DNA from: Lachnospiraceae bacterium
GTDB lineage: Bacteria; Bacillota; Clostridia; Lachnospirales; Lachnospiraceae
DNA length: 64,000 nucleotides
Direction: 5' to 3'
Assembly (NCBI GenBank): GCA_017474455.1
Contig: JAFVHP010000011.1
Location: 186,001-250,000 of the forward strand
Positions 1 to 10,247 of the stretch are shown here, piece after piece; the first letter of the stretch is position 1, and the number at the start of each line of letters is the position of its first letter. A program made the position numbers and the translations under genes. Below the pieces are notes generated by a model. The model worked only from the letters and a program-made list of their open reading frames with translations, ran no database searches and was not told the origin of the DNA.

Positions 1-1092
1 TCCATTTTAGCCAGGGAAGAAATAGGCATGGAGGTGATCTGCGTCGACGACGGATCGACCGATAATACATTGAATATCCTTAAAGATTATGAAGCCAGAG
101 ATCACAGGGTAAAGGTGATATCCCAGACAAATGCCGGAGCCGGAGCCGCACGGAATAACGGGATGAAATATGCCAGGGGAGAATATCTGTCATTCCTTGA
201 TGCTGATGATTTCTTCGAACCCAATATGCTCGGTCTGGCGTATCGGACAGCTCATAATAATGAAAGCGATATTATTGTCTTTGACAGTGACAATTATATA
301 GAGGAAAAAAAGGCATTTGAAAAAACATCGTCAACGATAAGGAGAGATCTGCTGCCTCTGGTCCAGCCGTTCTCGGGGAATGATGTCAGACACGAAGTCT
401 TCAGAGTTTTTGTCGGCTGGGCCTGGGATAAACTGTTTTTGAGAAGTTTTGTTGAAGAAAATCATCTTCAGTTTCAGGAACAGAGGACAACAAACGATAT
501 GCTGTTCGTCTTTTCCGCTGTTGTAAGAGCTGAAAGAATCAATACTCTTGGCACCATACTCGCGCATCACAGAAGGCTCAACGCGGGAGAAAGCCTGTCG
601 GTCAGCCGGGAAAAGAGCTGGGATTGTTTCTATCATGCTTTATGTGCGTTAAAGAAGCAGCTGATAGAATGGAATGTCTATGAACGTTTTGAGAGAGATT
701 TCATTAACTACGCGCTGCATTTTTCGCTTTGGAATGTTAATACAATTAAGGGCAATGCCTATCAGTTATTGTATGGAAAACTGAAGAATGAGTGGTTTGA
801 TGAGTTTAATATCTCCGATAAGAAGCCTAAATATTTTTATAATACAGTCGAATACGAACAGTATACGAAAATACTGGAACTGGATCCGGAAGACTACTTG
901 ATATGGAGAATGAACGAGACAAACCTTCAGACGATCAGCAGACTGAATGGAACTATCTCGCAAAAGAATAATATCATCGCTGCCAGAGACAGAGAATTAA
1001 ATGACATCAAGACTTCAGTTACGTTCAGGACCGCTTTGATAGTTACAGGGATTCCAAGAAAGATCAAGCATATGATCAGAGACAGTAAATAA
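1..1092 (+). CDS. Family 2 glycosyltransferase, 5' end truncated by window edge
   Basis: The frame is open from base 1, so the true start lies outside the window; 363 residues are visible. The GT-A nucleotide-sugar signature VDDGSTDNT is at visible residues 14-22 and the metal-binding FLDADD motif at 65-70, both typical of GT2 enzymes that build capsule or teichoic-type glycans at the inner membrane face. The last 60 residues are polar and helix-prone (coiled-coil-like), with no clear membrane segment. It is followed 25 bp later by a YfhO-like membrane protein in the same direction, so they are probably co-transcribed. Donor and acceptor sugars cannot be read from the sequence. Family assignment is firm; substrate is unknown. 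Confidence 0.9.
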   Translation, partial: SILAREEIGMEVICVDDGSTDNTLNILKDYEARDHRVKVISQTNAGAGAARNNGMKYARGEYLSFLDADDFFEPNMLGLAYRTAHNNESDIIVFDSDNYIEEKKAFEKTSSTIRRDLLPLVQPFSGNDVRHEVFRVFVGWAWDKLFLRSFVEENHLQFQEQRTTNDMLFVFSAVVRAERINTLGTILAHHRRLNAGESLSVSREKSWDCFYHALCALKKQLIEWNVYERFERDFINYALHFSLWNVNTIKGNAYQLLYGKLKNEWFDEFNISDKKPKYFYNTVEYEQYTKILELDPEDYLIWRMNETNLQTISRLNGTISQKNNIIAARDRELNDIKTSVTFRTALIVTGIPRKIKHMIRDSK

Positions 1093-1117
1093 GACTGGAT
1101 TCAAAGGATAGAATAAT

Positions 1118-3721
1118 ATGTATCTAAAGGTGAAAAACATGCTATCGCAAACCAAAGCGCGGATTATTTGTTCGGCCTTAATCTGTTTCTTTAGTACGTT
1201 CATGTTGTCTTTAGCCTTATTTGCTTATCTCGGGTATGCTCCGTTTGGTAATAATGGTCTTTGTACTATGGATGCGTACATCCAATATCTTGATTTTCTG
1301 TCATATTACAGAGATGTCCTGAAAGGAAATAACAGTATAGTTTTTTCTAATTCTATCGGAATGGGTCAGACAGGTATAGGTACTTTTTCCTATTATCTGG
1401 CCTCACCTCTCAATTTTCTGCTGCCCCTTTTTAAAAGAGAGAATATGTTCTCGTTTTTTAATCTTATCGCAGCAATGAAATGGGGGCTGGCTGCAGCTTC
1501 AATGAATATTTTTCTGAATCTCCGTTATCGGGAGAGATTAGCCATTCCTTTTTCATGGTTATTATCATTCAGCTATGCGTGGATGCAGTATGATATAGCT
1601 CAAAGCAGTAATATCCTATGGCTCGATGGAGTTTATCTGCTTCCGTTAATGATGGTGGGAGTATACAAACTTATTCATGATGGAAAGATATGGATCCTCA
1701 GCATCACGACAGGTCTTTCGATTATTATTCAATGGTATACAGCAGGCATTAATTGTATATTCTCTGTATTATGGCTTCTTTTTGAAATATTCTACTTGGA
1801 GTATTTTAGTCAAAGCAGATTTGAATCGAAAATTAAAATATTGTTCAGATACCTTTTTGCAATGATATCTGGAGTAATGATAAGCGCTGTTCTATTTCTG
1901 CCAACGTATTTTAATCTTAAATTGGGCAGAGGAGGCTCACTTGATCTTCACATGATCAAAAACGAATTCCGGGGTAATATCGTTTCAGTTATTCTCGGAT
2001 ATACGATAGGAGCCAAAAGCAGCACTTCAGAAGTAGCTCTTTTCGCTGGCAGTATTGTTAGTCTCGGAGTTATCAGTCTGTTTTTATTTATGAAAAGAAA
2101 ATGGATATTTAGTCTGCTTGCTGCCGTTATTCTCCTGATTTTCTACTACCAACCGTTTGTAATGATATTTTCGCTTTTAAAAAGTGTCAATAGTTATTGG
2201 TATAGATATTCATATGTTGGTATTTTTGCTTTGATCGTCATGGCAGCGGAGTTTTATACCAATATAAAGTCTCCCGGAGCAGGCAAAGCGGTTGTAAAAG
2301 CGGCGGCACTCCTATCTGTGTCAATCTTAGTATTAAACTATATAACGGAGAAAATCAGTACAGAGAATATGTACAGGTCGGTTGTCATAATCATTTGTAC
2401 TGCGTTGGTGCTTAAGCTCTTTTGTGACAGAAAGAATTATAGAATTGCAATTGTTATAGGATTAGTTCTGTTATTGATATCAGAATTGTCGATAAACGCC
2501 GCATCACTGATGAAGGGACTGCATGTCAGCAACAATTCTGAATACAGTTCTTACGTAAGGACGAAAAGTGAAATGCTTTCATCTCTGCATGATATTGATG
2601 ATTCGTCATATCGTATTTCTCAGACCTATATGCACAATCAAAAAGGCGGAAATCTGCATGCAAACTATAATGAATCCATGAACTTTTCGTATAATGGTCT
2701 TTCCTCCTATACCTCAGCCAGTGACAATAATCAACTTATGTTTTTAGATAGAACTGGTTATAGGATGGAAGGCTCGCGTATGTCTATAGTCAATACATCG
2801 ATTCTTCCGGTCGATTCACTTCTGGGAGTTAAGTATCTGTTATCAAAGGATGATTTCATTGGTTGGGAAAGAACCGAAATAGAGAATAAAGATGGACTCA
2901 GGATCTATGCTAATCCTTATGCGCTTCCTCTTGCTTTCGCAGTATCTGACTATAATAAAGAATTTGAACAAAACTATGATGGAAATCCGTTTGAATACGT
3001 AAATGGATTGTTCAGCAGTCTGACTGGAAGAAAAGAGGAGATCTATAAATCGGTAGATTTTGAGCAATTCATTGATATTGATGATAATCGTACTGAATTT
3101 GTTTTACATCCGGAAGAGCTTAAAGGTCCTTTGTATGCGAATCTTCCTTGGAATAACAACAATTACACTATAGACGTGAATGGGGGTTATACTCAGGATT
3201 ATGCGGTCTGGTTATCTCCGAGTGTCTTCTATGTACCTTATAATGAAAATGATGATGAAATAAGGATTATAGTTTCATCAGGTAATGAAATTACCTTCAA
3301 AGATTATCAGTTTTATACAGTTGATCTTGAAACTCTGGGTACTGCTACGGCATTATTGTCCGAAGGAGTACCGGATGAACTTCAAATCGAAAATGGATCA
3401 ATTACATGCAGTGTTAATTCAGATACTGAAGATATGAAACTGCTGATTTCATTTGTCGATTCAGATGGCTGGACGATCAAAGTTAATGATAAAAAGGTAA
3501 TTCCTGAACTGTTCGCAGATGCACTGATGATTGTGCCGCTGGAAAAAGGAATAAACCATGTTTCGGCTTATTATACGCTTCCAGGACTTAAACTTGGTAT
3601 AACAGTCAGTGTTATTGGGCTTATGCTAATGATAGCCGGTGAGATCATACTAAATAAGAAACATAATAATAATTATGTTCTTGACAATAGGCTGAAATTG
3701 AAAGAAGAAGTTAGCAATTAG
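1118..3721 (+). CDS. YfhO-family polytopic membrane protein
   Basis: This 867-residue protein begins with a hydrophobic segment (about residues 17-38), continues with roughly a dozen membrane helices up to about residue 470, has a large extracytoplasmic soluble part, and ends with one more helix near residues 825-845. This layout and the N-terminal aromatic, glycine-rich loop segments match the YfhO family (GT-C-like membrane proteins implicated in glycosylating lipoteichoic acid or other surface polymers). ATG 1118 is preceded by AAAGGAT; an in-frame ATG at 1139 is an alternative. The gene is visibly AT-rich compared with the window after 12.7 kb. It sits between a GT2 enzyme and a UDP-sugar dehydrogenase, which supports a surface-glycan role. 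The transferred sugar is unknown. Confidence 0.85.
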   Translation: MYLKVKNMLSQTKARIICSALICFFSTFMLSLALFAYLGYAPFGNNGLCTMDAYIQYLDFLSYYRDVLKGNNSIVFSNSIGMGQTGIGTFSYYLASPLNFLLPLFKRENMFSFFNLIAAMKWGLAAASMNIFLNLRYRERLAIPFSWLLSFSYAWMQYDIAQSSNILWLDGVYLLPLMMVGVYKLIHDGKIWILSITTGLSIIIQWYTAGINCIFSVLWLLFEIFYLEYFSQSRFESKIKILFRYLFAMISGVMISAVLFLPTYFNLKLGRGGSLDLHMIKNEFRGNIVSVILGYTIGAKSSTSEVALFAGSIVSLGVISLFLFMKRKWIFSLLAAVILLIFYYQPFVMIFSLLKSVNSYWYRYSYVGIFALIVMAAEFYTNIKSPGAGKAVVKAAALLSVSILVLNYITEKISTENMYRSVVIIICTALVLKLFCDRKNYRIAIVIGLVLLLISELSINAASLMKGLHVSNNSEYSSYVRTKSEMLSSLHDIDDSSYRISQTYMHNQKGGNLHANYNESMNFSYNGLSSYTSASDNNQLMFLDRTGYRMEGSRMSIVNTSILPVDSLLGVKYLLSKDDFIGWERTEIENKDGLRIYANPYALPLAFAVSDYNKEFEQNYDGNPFEYVNGLFSSLTGRKEEIYKSVDFEQFIDIDDNRTEFVLHPEELKGPLYANLPWNNNNYTIDVNGGYTQDYAVWLSPSVFYVPYNENDDEIRIIVSSGNEITFKDYQFYTVDLETLGTATALLSEGVPDELQIENGSITCSVNSDTEDMKLLISFVDSDGWTIKVNDKKVIPELFADALMIVPLEKGINHVSAYYTLPGLKLGITVSVIGLMLMIAGEIILNKKHNNNYVLDNRLKLKEEVSN

Positions 3722-3809
3722 GTTTAGATAACGGAACATGGGAAGAAGCTCCAGATGCTTATCATGATTTGTGTCAAGGAGTTTAGATTATTAGTGGAGG
3801 ACTCATGAT

Positions 3810-5045
3810 ATGAATATTGTTGTTGCCGGAACAGGATATGTGGGTTTAAGTCTTGCTGTACTTCTTTCACAGAAAAACCATGTCACAGCTGTGGATATCA
3901 TTCCTGAAAAAGTTGAGATGATAAATAGTAAACAGAGCCCCATTCAGGATGAGTATATTGAAAAATATCTTGCTGAAAAGGATCTGGACCTTACAGCGAC
4001 ACTGGATGCGGAGGCCGCATATGCACAGGCTGATTATGTGGTTATTGCAGCGCCTACTAATTATGATTCTCAGAAAAACTACTTTGACTGTTCAGCTGTT
4101 GAGAGTGTTATTGAACTCGTATTAAAGGCATCAGAGGACAGGGCTGTAAAGCCCGTAATGGTCATTAAATCAACGATACCTGTCGGATATACGGAGAGCG
4201 TACGGAAAAAATACGGGGTGGATAACATTATCTTCAGCCCTGAGTTCCTGCGGGAATCCAAGGCACTGTACGATAATCCGTATCCGAGCCGAATTATCAT
4301 CGGATGTGATGAAAGTACAAGAAAAAGTGCTGAGGTGTTTGCCGGACTGCTGCAGGAAGCAGCATTGAAGCCGGATGTAGATGTATTATTCATGGGATTT
4401 ACAGAAGCTGAAGCCGTAAAACTATTTGCCAATACTTATCTTGCTCTCCGTGTAAGTTATTTCAATGAGCTCGACACGTATGCTGAAATGAAGGGACTCA
4501 ATACACAGGACATAATCAAGGGAGTATGCCTTGATTCCAGGATAGGGAATTATTATAACAATCCAAGCTTCGGATACGGCGGCTACTGCCTGCCTAAAGA
4601 TACGAAACAGCTGTTGGCCAACTATCAGGGCGTTCCGGGGAACCTGATCCAGGCTATCGTTGAATCAAACAGGACAAGGAAGGATTTCATTGCGGATCGT
4701 GTCCTTGCGATGGCAGGTTATTATACCGGCAGCAGTACATGGGATGAGGCCAGTGAAAAGCAGATCACGATCGGTGTGTACAGACTTACGATGAAGAGCA
4801 ACAGTGATAATTTCCGCCAGAGCTCCATTCAGGGCGTGATGAAGAGGATAAAAGCCAAAGGTGCGGCTGTGATCATATATGAGCCGACCATTTCCGATGG
4901 CGCGACTTTCTTCGGGAGCCGGGTCGTGAATGATATCGAAGAGTTCAAGAAGGAATCGGATGCCATTATAGCTAACAGATATGACAGCATTCTGGATGAT
5001 GTTGCGGACAAGGTTTACACCAGGGATCTATTCCGAAGGGATTAA
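3810..5045 (+). CDS. ugd: UDP-glucose/UDP-hexose 6-dehydrogenase
   Basis: A 411-residue member of the UDP-glucose/GDP-mannose dehydrogenase family, which oxidises the C6 hydroxyl of a UDP-hexose to a carboxylate in two NAD-dependent steps, giving UDP-glucuronate or a relative. The NAD-binding Rossmann motif GTGYVGLS lies at residues 7-14. The catalytic cysteine is Cys260 within [10 protein letters not shown], and the family segment FSPEFLRES is near residue 142. Length is normal. ATG 3810 follows the ribosome site GTGGAGG at 3794-3800. The gene supplies an acidic sugar nucleotide for the glycan made by its neighbours. UDP-glucose is the likely substrate but another UDP-hexose is possible. Confidence 0.93.
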   Translation: MNIVVAGTGYVGLSLAVLLSQKNHVTAVDIIPEKVEMINSKQSPIQDEYIEKYLAEKDLDLTATLDAEAAYAQADYVVIAAPTNYDSQKNYFDCSAVESVIELVLKASEDRAVKPVMVIKSTIPVGYTESVRKKYGVDNIIFSPEFLRESKALYDNPYPSRIIIGCDESTRKSAEVFAGLLQEAALKPDVDVLFMGFTEAEAVKLFANTYLALRVSYFNELDTYAEMKGLNTQDIIKGVCLDSRIGNYYNNPSFGYGGYCLPKDTKQLLANYQGVPGNLIQAIVESNRTRKDFIADRVLAMAGYYTGSSTWDEASEKQITIGVYRLTMKSNSDNFRQSSIQGVMKRIKAKGAAVIIYEPTISDGATFFGSRVVNDIEEFKKESDAIIANRYDSILDDVADKVYTRDLFRRD

Positions 5046-5126
5046 TGACATTAAGCATTAGAAGAAAGGGGAGTATCCAGTCATAACGAGAGGTCGATCT
5101 GACTGGACAGCAGGACACTAAAGACG

Positions 5127-6818
5127 ATGGGATCAGCACAAATTGATAAGACGGGAATCGAATTCTCAAAGTATGTATTCCTGATAGACTCAGATAAACT
5201 GGATGAAGTATCGACGGACCTGTTCGGCTTTGTAGTCACCGAACATGGCCTTTATACAAGAGATAACATGCAGCAGTTATCTCCCGGCAGCCTTGATGGA
5301 ACGGGAACGTATGTCTACGTCGAACGACATGATAATGTGATCCGCATTCATCAGGATTTCTCCGGCAATATGGGTTTATACCTGTATAGCGACAATTCCG
5401 GCAAATTCGTTATCAGCAACTCGTTCTATCAGCTGTTCATGTATGTGAAGGATAAATATAGCCTTACATTCAATAAAGACTTTGCCAATCAATTTATGAC
5501 TACATGGATCACCAGCCTGTCATTTGATAACACTGCGATCAATGAAATAGAGCTGATTCCCTCTCACGGAAGAATAGATATTGACATATCAGAACGTTCT
5601 TATAAGGTGGAATATCTGAATCATGAGCTGAATTCGATTCCGTTAAATTCGATCAAGGCGCTTACCATTCTTGATAAATGGTATAAAAAATGGATAAGTA
5701 TCATACGCGGCCTGGCAGATAATACAGACCAGATCGAGGTGGATCTGTCAGGCGGGTTCGACAGCCGTTTGGTTTTTATTTTTATTCTTAAGTCGGGTGT
5801 CGACCTTAATCGTATATTTATCCGCTCTTTGAACGATGGTCTGCATACGCATGCTGAGGACTATGCGATAGCTTCGGATATGGCGGATCATTATGGCTTC
5901 AAGCTGAATAATGAAACCATGCTGGATAACAGACATAGAAATCTCAGCAAGGAAGACGTGTACAGCATTACCCGACATACGAAATGGTCATTTCATAAAG
6001 AATGGACATTTCCTAATTTTGTCAGGACTGCGGCAAGGTTTTATTTCGGAGGGTTTGGGGGAGAGACGATACGACCGTACTGGGATATGAGCCCGCAGGA
6101 TCTCATTAAAAAAGAATGCCGAGCTGCGGATTATGCACCGGATAATGTTTCGCAGGAGCTGAAACTCTCAGTGAAGAATATTCTGGATCATACATTTTCA
6201 AAGATAAAAGCTAAATATCATATTACAACTGAGGATGATACAGATTACTCGTTTAATACATTCCGCGAATGTTATTCCAGAAATCATTTTGGGAAAATAT
6301 GTTACGAAGCGTTATTCACAAATACTTTTAAAGTGTCACCGATCATGGATCCGGACCTGCAAAAGCTGAAACTGAATGATGAACGGTGTCCTGACAAGAA
6401 TCTGGTGATCGCACTTATCTTTAGCAGATATGGAAAGGATTTACTTCAATTCAGATTCGACGGTGGTCGGGAATTCAAAAAAGAAACGATTCAGGAGGCA
6501 GAACGTATCAATCATAAATACAGCATTTTACTTCCGATTTTACGTCGGTTGGCAAAGTCTGATAACAAATTTGAGTTTCCCGTGATCGCAGGAGCCGAGC
6601 CTGACCAGACTAAAGCGATAAGCAGAAAAGAGATGGAAGGGGAAATGTACGGCCTTTTCTGTTCGAACGAGTTTAAAGAGGCATTTTTAAAGGTGTTTAA
6701 TATCAGTACATATGATCATGTACATACATTTGCTGATAAAAAACCGTATTTTCCTTTACGGCATATTTACTCTGCGGTTCCGTTGACTCGGATTCATGAA
6801 GAAATAAACCAGATATGA
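5127..6818 (+). CDS. Asparagine-synthetase-like PP-loop protein with degenerate glutaminase domain
   Basis: A 563-residue protein with the two-part plan of AsnB. The C-terminal half carries the ATP-pyrophosphatase (PP-loop) motif SGGFDSR at residues 208-214. The first 170 residues resemble the Ntn glutaminase fold ([13 protein letters not shown] region) but start MGSAQ and have no N-terminal nucleophile cysteine, so glutamine hydrolysis is unlikely. Such proteins occur in polysaccharide and natural-product loci, where they may amidate uronic acids or ligate an amine to a carboxylate. Immediately upstream is a UDP-sugar dehydrogenase that would make a carboxylate, so a sugar-acid amidase or ligase is a reasonable guess. 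It overlaps pdxA by four bases (ATGA). The ribosome site is weak. Confidence 0.75.
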   Translation: MGSAQIDKTGIEFSKYVFLIDSDKLDEVSTDLFGFVVTEHGLYTRDNMQQLSPGSLDGTGTYVYVERHDNVIRIHQDFSGNMGLYLYSDNSGKFVISNSFYQLFMYVKDKYSLTFNKDFANQFMTTWITSLSFDNTAINEIELIPSHGRIDIDISERSYKVEYLNHELNSIPLNSIKALTILDKWYKKWISIIRGLADNTDQIEVDLSGGFDSRLVFIFILKSGVDLNRIFIRSLNDGLHTHAEDYAIASDMADHYGFKLNNETMLDNRHRNLSKEDVYSITRHTKWSFHKEWTFPNFVRTAARFYFGGFGGETIRPYWDMSPQDLIKKECRAADYAPDNVSQELKLSVKNILDHTFSKIKAKYHITTEDDTDYSFNTFRECYSRNHFGKICYEALFTNTFKVSPIMDPDLQKLKLNDERCPDKNLVIALIFSRYGKDLLQFRFDGGREFKKETIQEAERINHKYSILLPILRRLAKSDNKFEFPVIAGAEPDQTKAISRKEMEGEMYGLFCSNEFKEAFLKVFNISTYDHVHTFADKKPYFPLRHIYSAVPLTRIHEEINQI

Positions 6819-7831
6819 ATTCGATCAATATCGATAAACCATTCATCGCCATCCCCATGGGCGATCCGGCCGGGATCGGACCGGAGATCGTGGTCATGGC
6901 GCTTTGTTCCGAAAAGGTCTGCGAAGCCGCCCGTCCTGTCGTTGTCGGCTCCTGCGATGTTATGGCCCGGGCCCTGACCTTTCCCGGTATGCCGGCGGCA
7001 GAGATCAAAGTGATCGGAAACCCCGCGGACGGGGATTACCGCCCCGGCGTGATCAACCTCATCGATCTGGACAATATCCATGTCAACGATTATACCCTTG
7101 GCGAGGTCAGTGCTGCCTGCGGCCGTGCCGCTTATGAGTATATTGCAAAAGCAATTGAACTGGCCATGGACGGCAGAGCCGATGCGGTGGCTACAACTCC
7201 GATCAATAAAGAGTCCCTGCGCGCAGCCGGTGTCCTTTATATCGGCCACACGGAGATCTTCGGAGCGCTGACCGGTACGCCGGATCCGCTGACGATCTTT
7301 GAAGTGCACGGAATGCGGATCTTTTTTCTGACAAGGCATGTCAGCCTTCGAGAAGCCTGTGATATGGTGACGAAGGAGCGGATCATTGATTATGTGATAA
7401 GGGCGCAGAAGGTCCTGCGCCAGCTGGGTGTTGCGGACGGGACGATGGCAGTTGCCGGACTCAATCCGCACAGCGGGGAACACGGCCTTTTCGGCGATGA
7501 GGAAGTAAAGGAAGTAGCGCCCGCGGTAGAAGAACTGAAGAAGAGGGGATTTGATATAGAAGGCCCGATAGGCTCCGATTCTGTCTTTCACATGGCGCTA
7601 CAGGGCAGGTATAACAGTGTACTGTCTCTTTATCATGACCAGGGGCATATCGCGACCAAGACGCTGGATTTCTACCGGACGATATCGATCACCGGAGGGA
7701 TGCCCATTCTGCGTACGTCCGTCGACCACGGCACGGCCTTTGATGTAGCCGGGAAAGGTATTGCCAGCAGTATCAGCATGGAAGAAGCGATCCTGGTGGC
7801 TGCCAAATATGCGCCGGGATTCATAAGATGA
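6815..7831 (+). CDS. pdxA: PdxA-family 4-phospho-hydroxy-acid dehydrogenase
   Basis: A 338-residue full-length PdxA homologue. The N-terminal signature [14 protein letters not shown] is at residues 12-25; metal-binding histidines lie in GHTEIF and in [20 protein letters not shown] closes the active site. PdxA proper oxidises 4-phosphohydroxythreonine for pyridoxal phosphate. The PdxA2 branch oxidises D-threonate or D-erythronate 4-phosphate in sugar-acid catabolism. No pdxJ or other B6 gene is nearby, so either role is open. The start overlaps the stop of the preceding gene (ATGA at 6815-6818), implying translational coupling. Base composition is clearly GC-richer than the flanking glycan genes and like the housekeeping part of the window. 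Confidence 0.88.
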   Translation: MNSINIDKPFIAIPMGDPAGIGPEIVVMALCSEKVCEAARPVVVGSCDVMARALTFPGMPAAEIKVIGNPADGDYRPGVINLIDLDNIHVNDYTLGEVSAACGRAAYEYIAKAIELAMDGRADAVATTPINKESLRAAGVLYIGHTEIFGALTGTPDPLTIFEVHGMRIFFLTRHVSLREACDMVTKERIIDYVIRAQKVLRQLGVADGTMAVAGLNPHSGEHGLFGDEEVKEVAPAVEELKKRGFDIEGPIGSDSVFHMALQGRYNSVLSLYHDQGHIATKTLDFYRTISITGGMPILRTSVDHGTAFDVAGKGIASSISMEEAILVAAKYAPGFIR

Positions 7832-7930
7832 GATAGTATTGAAGATAGTTTATCTATATTGGATTCCGGTATTTTAGTGTATGATCTGCAACTCGTCCTT
7901 ACTGATGAGTATGGATAAATATAATTGTAT

Positions 7931-8623
7931 CTATTCGGTATGGCTATTTAGCTTTACTTTCTGCATCAGATCCACACCGCTATCAGTCTGATATGATACG
8001 ACCTTCCCGGGTACTCCCATAACAACAGCACGGGAATCCACATCTTTTACTACGGCTGCGCCCATGCCTATCAGGCAGTCATCCCCGATCGTGAGCTTAT
8101 CACGAACGTTGGCGCCAAGACCGATCCAGCAGCGGTTTCCCATGTGGAGCTCACCGCCGACCGTGCACCCCGGAGAGAAGATATTGTGATTGCCAATTCG
8201 AAATTCGTGTCCGAGATAGACATGTTGCCGGATGATGTTGCCAGAGCCCATTTGTCCACCAAAGCCGACGTCAGCCCCTGCATAAATTATGTTATTATTG
8301 CCCATGATCGGTTCTTTGTCTATAAATGCCTTTGGGCTGATATAGTTGACCAGCCTGTAGTGCATTGCACAGGCTTTTTTATACAGGCGTTCGCGAAGTT
8401 GTAAACGACCATAAGTACCAATTACTAGCATGTCGTACTGATCAGATGGAAAACGACTTTTACATTCTTCGCTTGCATATACAGGCAGCCCCCATACATG
8501 GTCTTCCGTAAGGTATTCACTATCGACAATTAGTGCAACTGGATCCGCAGCGCCGAATCTATCGATCTCCGAGAGAAATTGTCGCGTTTGCGTTCCTGCA
8601 CCATAGATTATGAGCTTTTTCAT
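7931..8623 (-). CDS. PglD/NeuD-like sugar O/N-acyltransferase (left-handed beta-helix)
   Basis: A 230-residue protein with an N-terminal Rossmann-like domain (KKLIIYGAGTQTRQF, residues 2-16), followed by a hexapeptide-repeat left-handed beta-helix from about residue 95 to 220. This is the architecture of PglD, NeuD and PerB, which transfer an acyl group from an acyl-CoA to the amine or hydroxyl of a nucleotide sugar. The histidine in YLGHEF (about residue 138) fits the catalytic base position. A GGAGTAA ribosome site precedes ATG 8623. It is the last gene of a leftward set with an aminotransferase, BKACE and WbqC-like protein, so N-acylation of a 4-amino sugar is the favoured reaction. Acyl donor unknown. 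Confidence 0.85.
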   Translation of the reverse strand: MKKLIIYGAGTQTRQFLSEIDRFGAADPVALIVDSEYLTEDHVWGLPVYASEECKSRFPSDQYDMLVIGTYGRLQLRERLYKKACAMHYRLVNYISPKAFIDKEPIMGNNNIIYAGADVGFGGQMGSGNIIRQHVYLGHEFRIGNHNIFSPGCTVGGELHMGNRCWIGLGANVRDKLTIGDDCLIGMGAAVVKDVDSRAVVMGVPGKVVSYQTDSGVDLMQKVKLNSHTE

Positions 8624-8651
8624 TTAGTTACTCCAATAAGCATATAATAAA

Positions 8652-9353
8652 CTATTCCAGTGAATATCTGGTCATAAGTACATTTACTTCGCTGAGAGAA
8701 TTGTACATCAATACATCAAGTATCGACAAATTCGGAATAAAAGGACCTATACCTTGTGGATATTGAATGTTTTCATCGATCCTGAGAAAACGAATAGGAC
8801 AGTCAGCTGCCGCAAATACTGCGGGATCATATAGAGCTTTTCCTCCCACGGCGTTATAGTAATTATCAGCTTTTTGAAGTGAACAAAGCTCCAAAATTCT
8901 GTCCTGCCCACTTGTTTTGTGAGGAAAATGCTGTTCAGATGCAGACAGAATTCTGGTCCGAATTCCCAGATAATCTGCAGTTTCTCTTATGCAATGGTTT
9001 AAAAATACAGCCAGGTTCGTCTCACGATAGTCCAGACATCGAGAAAACAGATCAATAGTCTCTTCATAGAAAGGTGCTCGATGATATGCTATCTCCAGCT
9101 TTTTTTTCAGTTTTTGATCGGATCTCGCATCCCGGAGCAATTCGTGATCGCAGATTCGCCGATTTGAACTGATATCACGAACCTGCAGGCCAAGGAAAAC
9201 AGTACTACCTGCAGACTTTATACGATTGCGTGAGATCCACCCCTGTTTAATAAATGACACGTCGTCATATAGGATGAATTCATCGACAAGATTCAATAAT
9301 TGCCAGTAACCCAGATATGGGAAAAAATAAGGCTGCATAATCCCCAGGTTCAT
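8652..9353 (-). CDS. WbqC-like family protein
   Basis: A 233-residue protein of the WbqC-like family, recognised from the N-terminal pattern MNLGIMQPYFFPYLGYW and the following DDVSFIKQGWISRNRI block. Family members sit in O-antigen and capsule loci beside aminotransferases and acyltransferases. Their biochemical role is not settled to my knowledge; links to unusual N-acyl or amino-acyl decoration of sugars are plausible. The protein looks soluble, without a signal peptide or membrane segment. Its start overlaps the stop of the upstream BKACE gene by four bases, and the acyltransferase gene begins 28 bp downstream, so all three are likely co-translated and act in one pathway. Confidence 0.8.
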   Translation of the reverse strand: MNLGIMQPYFFPYLGYWQLLNLVDEFILYDDVSFIKQGWISRNRIKSAGSTVFLGLQVRDISSNRRICDHELLRDARSDQKLKKKLEIAYHRAPFYEETIDLFSRCLDYRETNLAVFLNHCIRETADYLGIRTRILSASEQHFPHKTSGQDRILELCSLQKADNYYNAVGGKALYDPAVFAAADCPIRFLRIDENIQYPQGIGPFIPNLSILDVLMYNSLSEVNVLMTRYSLE

Positions 9354-10213
9354 TGTTCTGTCCCATACTTTCCAAAACCAGGCTGAAGCTTCAATAATTT
9401 CCGCAGTTCAACAGGAGTACAGATATCTCTTCCGATAGAAGAGGCAATTGAGTGGATCCGTATCAGGTAATCGGCATTAGTTGCAAGTATTGTTCGATCG
9501 TTATCCAGCCAGATATTATCTTCTAGACCGACCCGGACACCGTATCCCATGGCGATCGCCAACGTGTTGACCTGTAGCTGAGAACTACCGATGCCACCCA
9601 TAATGGCTATTGAATCTTCGGGAAGATCATTGAGCATTATTCCGGCATGAAGAAGATTTGCCTGTGCATTGGTAATATTACCAAGCATCAGGCTGAAAAA
9701 GTATGGCGGAGTAATAATGTCTTTCCGTATAAGGTATTTGGCATAATTAATCATGCCAGCATCAAAGGCCTCAAGTTCCGGCTTAATTCCTTGTTCGCGC
9801 ATCTTTTTCGCGAGAGAGAGAATCATGGAGGGTTCGTTGAGGCTGGCTGTGTGATTAAAGTTCAATGAACTGAGCGTTAGACTTGCAAGGTCGGGTTTAG
9901 CATTGCCGGAGAGTGAGAGAACATCGCTTCGGGTTTCGAACGTGTTGTAGAATCTACCGCTTGTGGTTACTGAAACTACCAGATCAGGAGCAAATGCGCG
10001 AATTCCGAGAATGATCTCTTCGAAGTACTCTTTTGCCCAGACGGGGTCTCCGCTTTGAGGATCCCGTGCATGTAAGTGAACGCAGCTGATGCCGATGCTA
10101 CAAGCCTTACGGACATCGGAGATGATCTCCTGTGGTGTGATTGGAATGTAGGGTGTTTGGTCTTTTTGCGGTAACATCCCAGTTGGGGTAAAAGTAACTA
10201 TCAGCTTATTCAT
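9350..10213 (-). CDS. BKACE (DUF849) family beta-keto acid cleavage enzyme
   Basis: A 287-residue TIM-barrel protein of the BKACE family, typified by Kce, which condenses a beta-keto acid with acetyl-CoA and releases acetoacetate plus a new acyl-CoA. Signatures are the start MNKLIVTFTPTGM, the zinc-binding CVHLHARDP near residue 45, SVTTSGRF near residue 95 and VGLEDNIWL near residue 242. The ATG at 10213 gives the usual family N-terminus; the frame stays open to a TTG at 10240. Finding it between a sugar aminotransferase and a WbqC-like protein suggests it makes an acyl-CoA for sugar N-acylation rather than serving lysine degradation. The enzyme family is secure; the substrate is inferred from context only. 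Confidence 0.85.
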   Translation of the reverse strand: MNKLIVTFTPTGMLPQKDQTPYIPITPQEIISDVRKACSIGISCVHLHARDPQSGDPVWAKEYFEEIILGIRAFAPDLVVSVTTSGRFYNTFETRSDVLSLSGNAKPDLASLTLSSLNFNHTASLNEPSMILSLAKKMREQGIKPELEAFDAGMINYAKYLIRKDIITPPYFFSLMLGNITNAQANLLHAGIMLNDLPEDSIAIMGGIGSSQLQVNTLAIAMGYGVRVGLEDNIWLDNDRTILATNADYLIRIHSIASSIGRDICTPVELRKLLKLQPGFGKYGTEQ

Positions 10214-10247
10214 CTTATTCACTCTTATTTGCAGCTGCAAATTTGAA

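Noticed and set aside
5046..5126. Inverted repeat TCCAGTC / GACTGGA before the asparagine-synthetase-like gene
   Set aside because: The stem is only 7 bp with an 18-base loop and has no T-run; too weak to call a regulatory structure.
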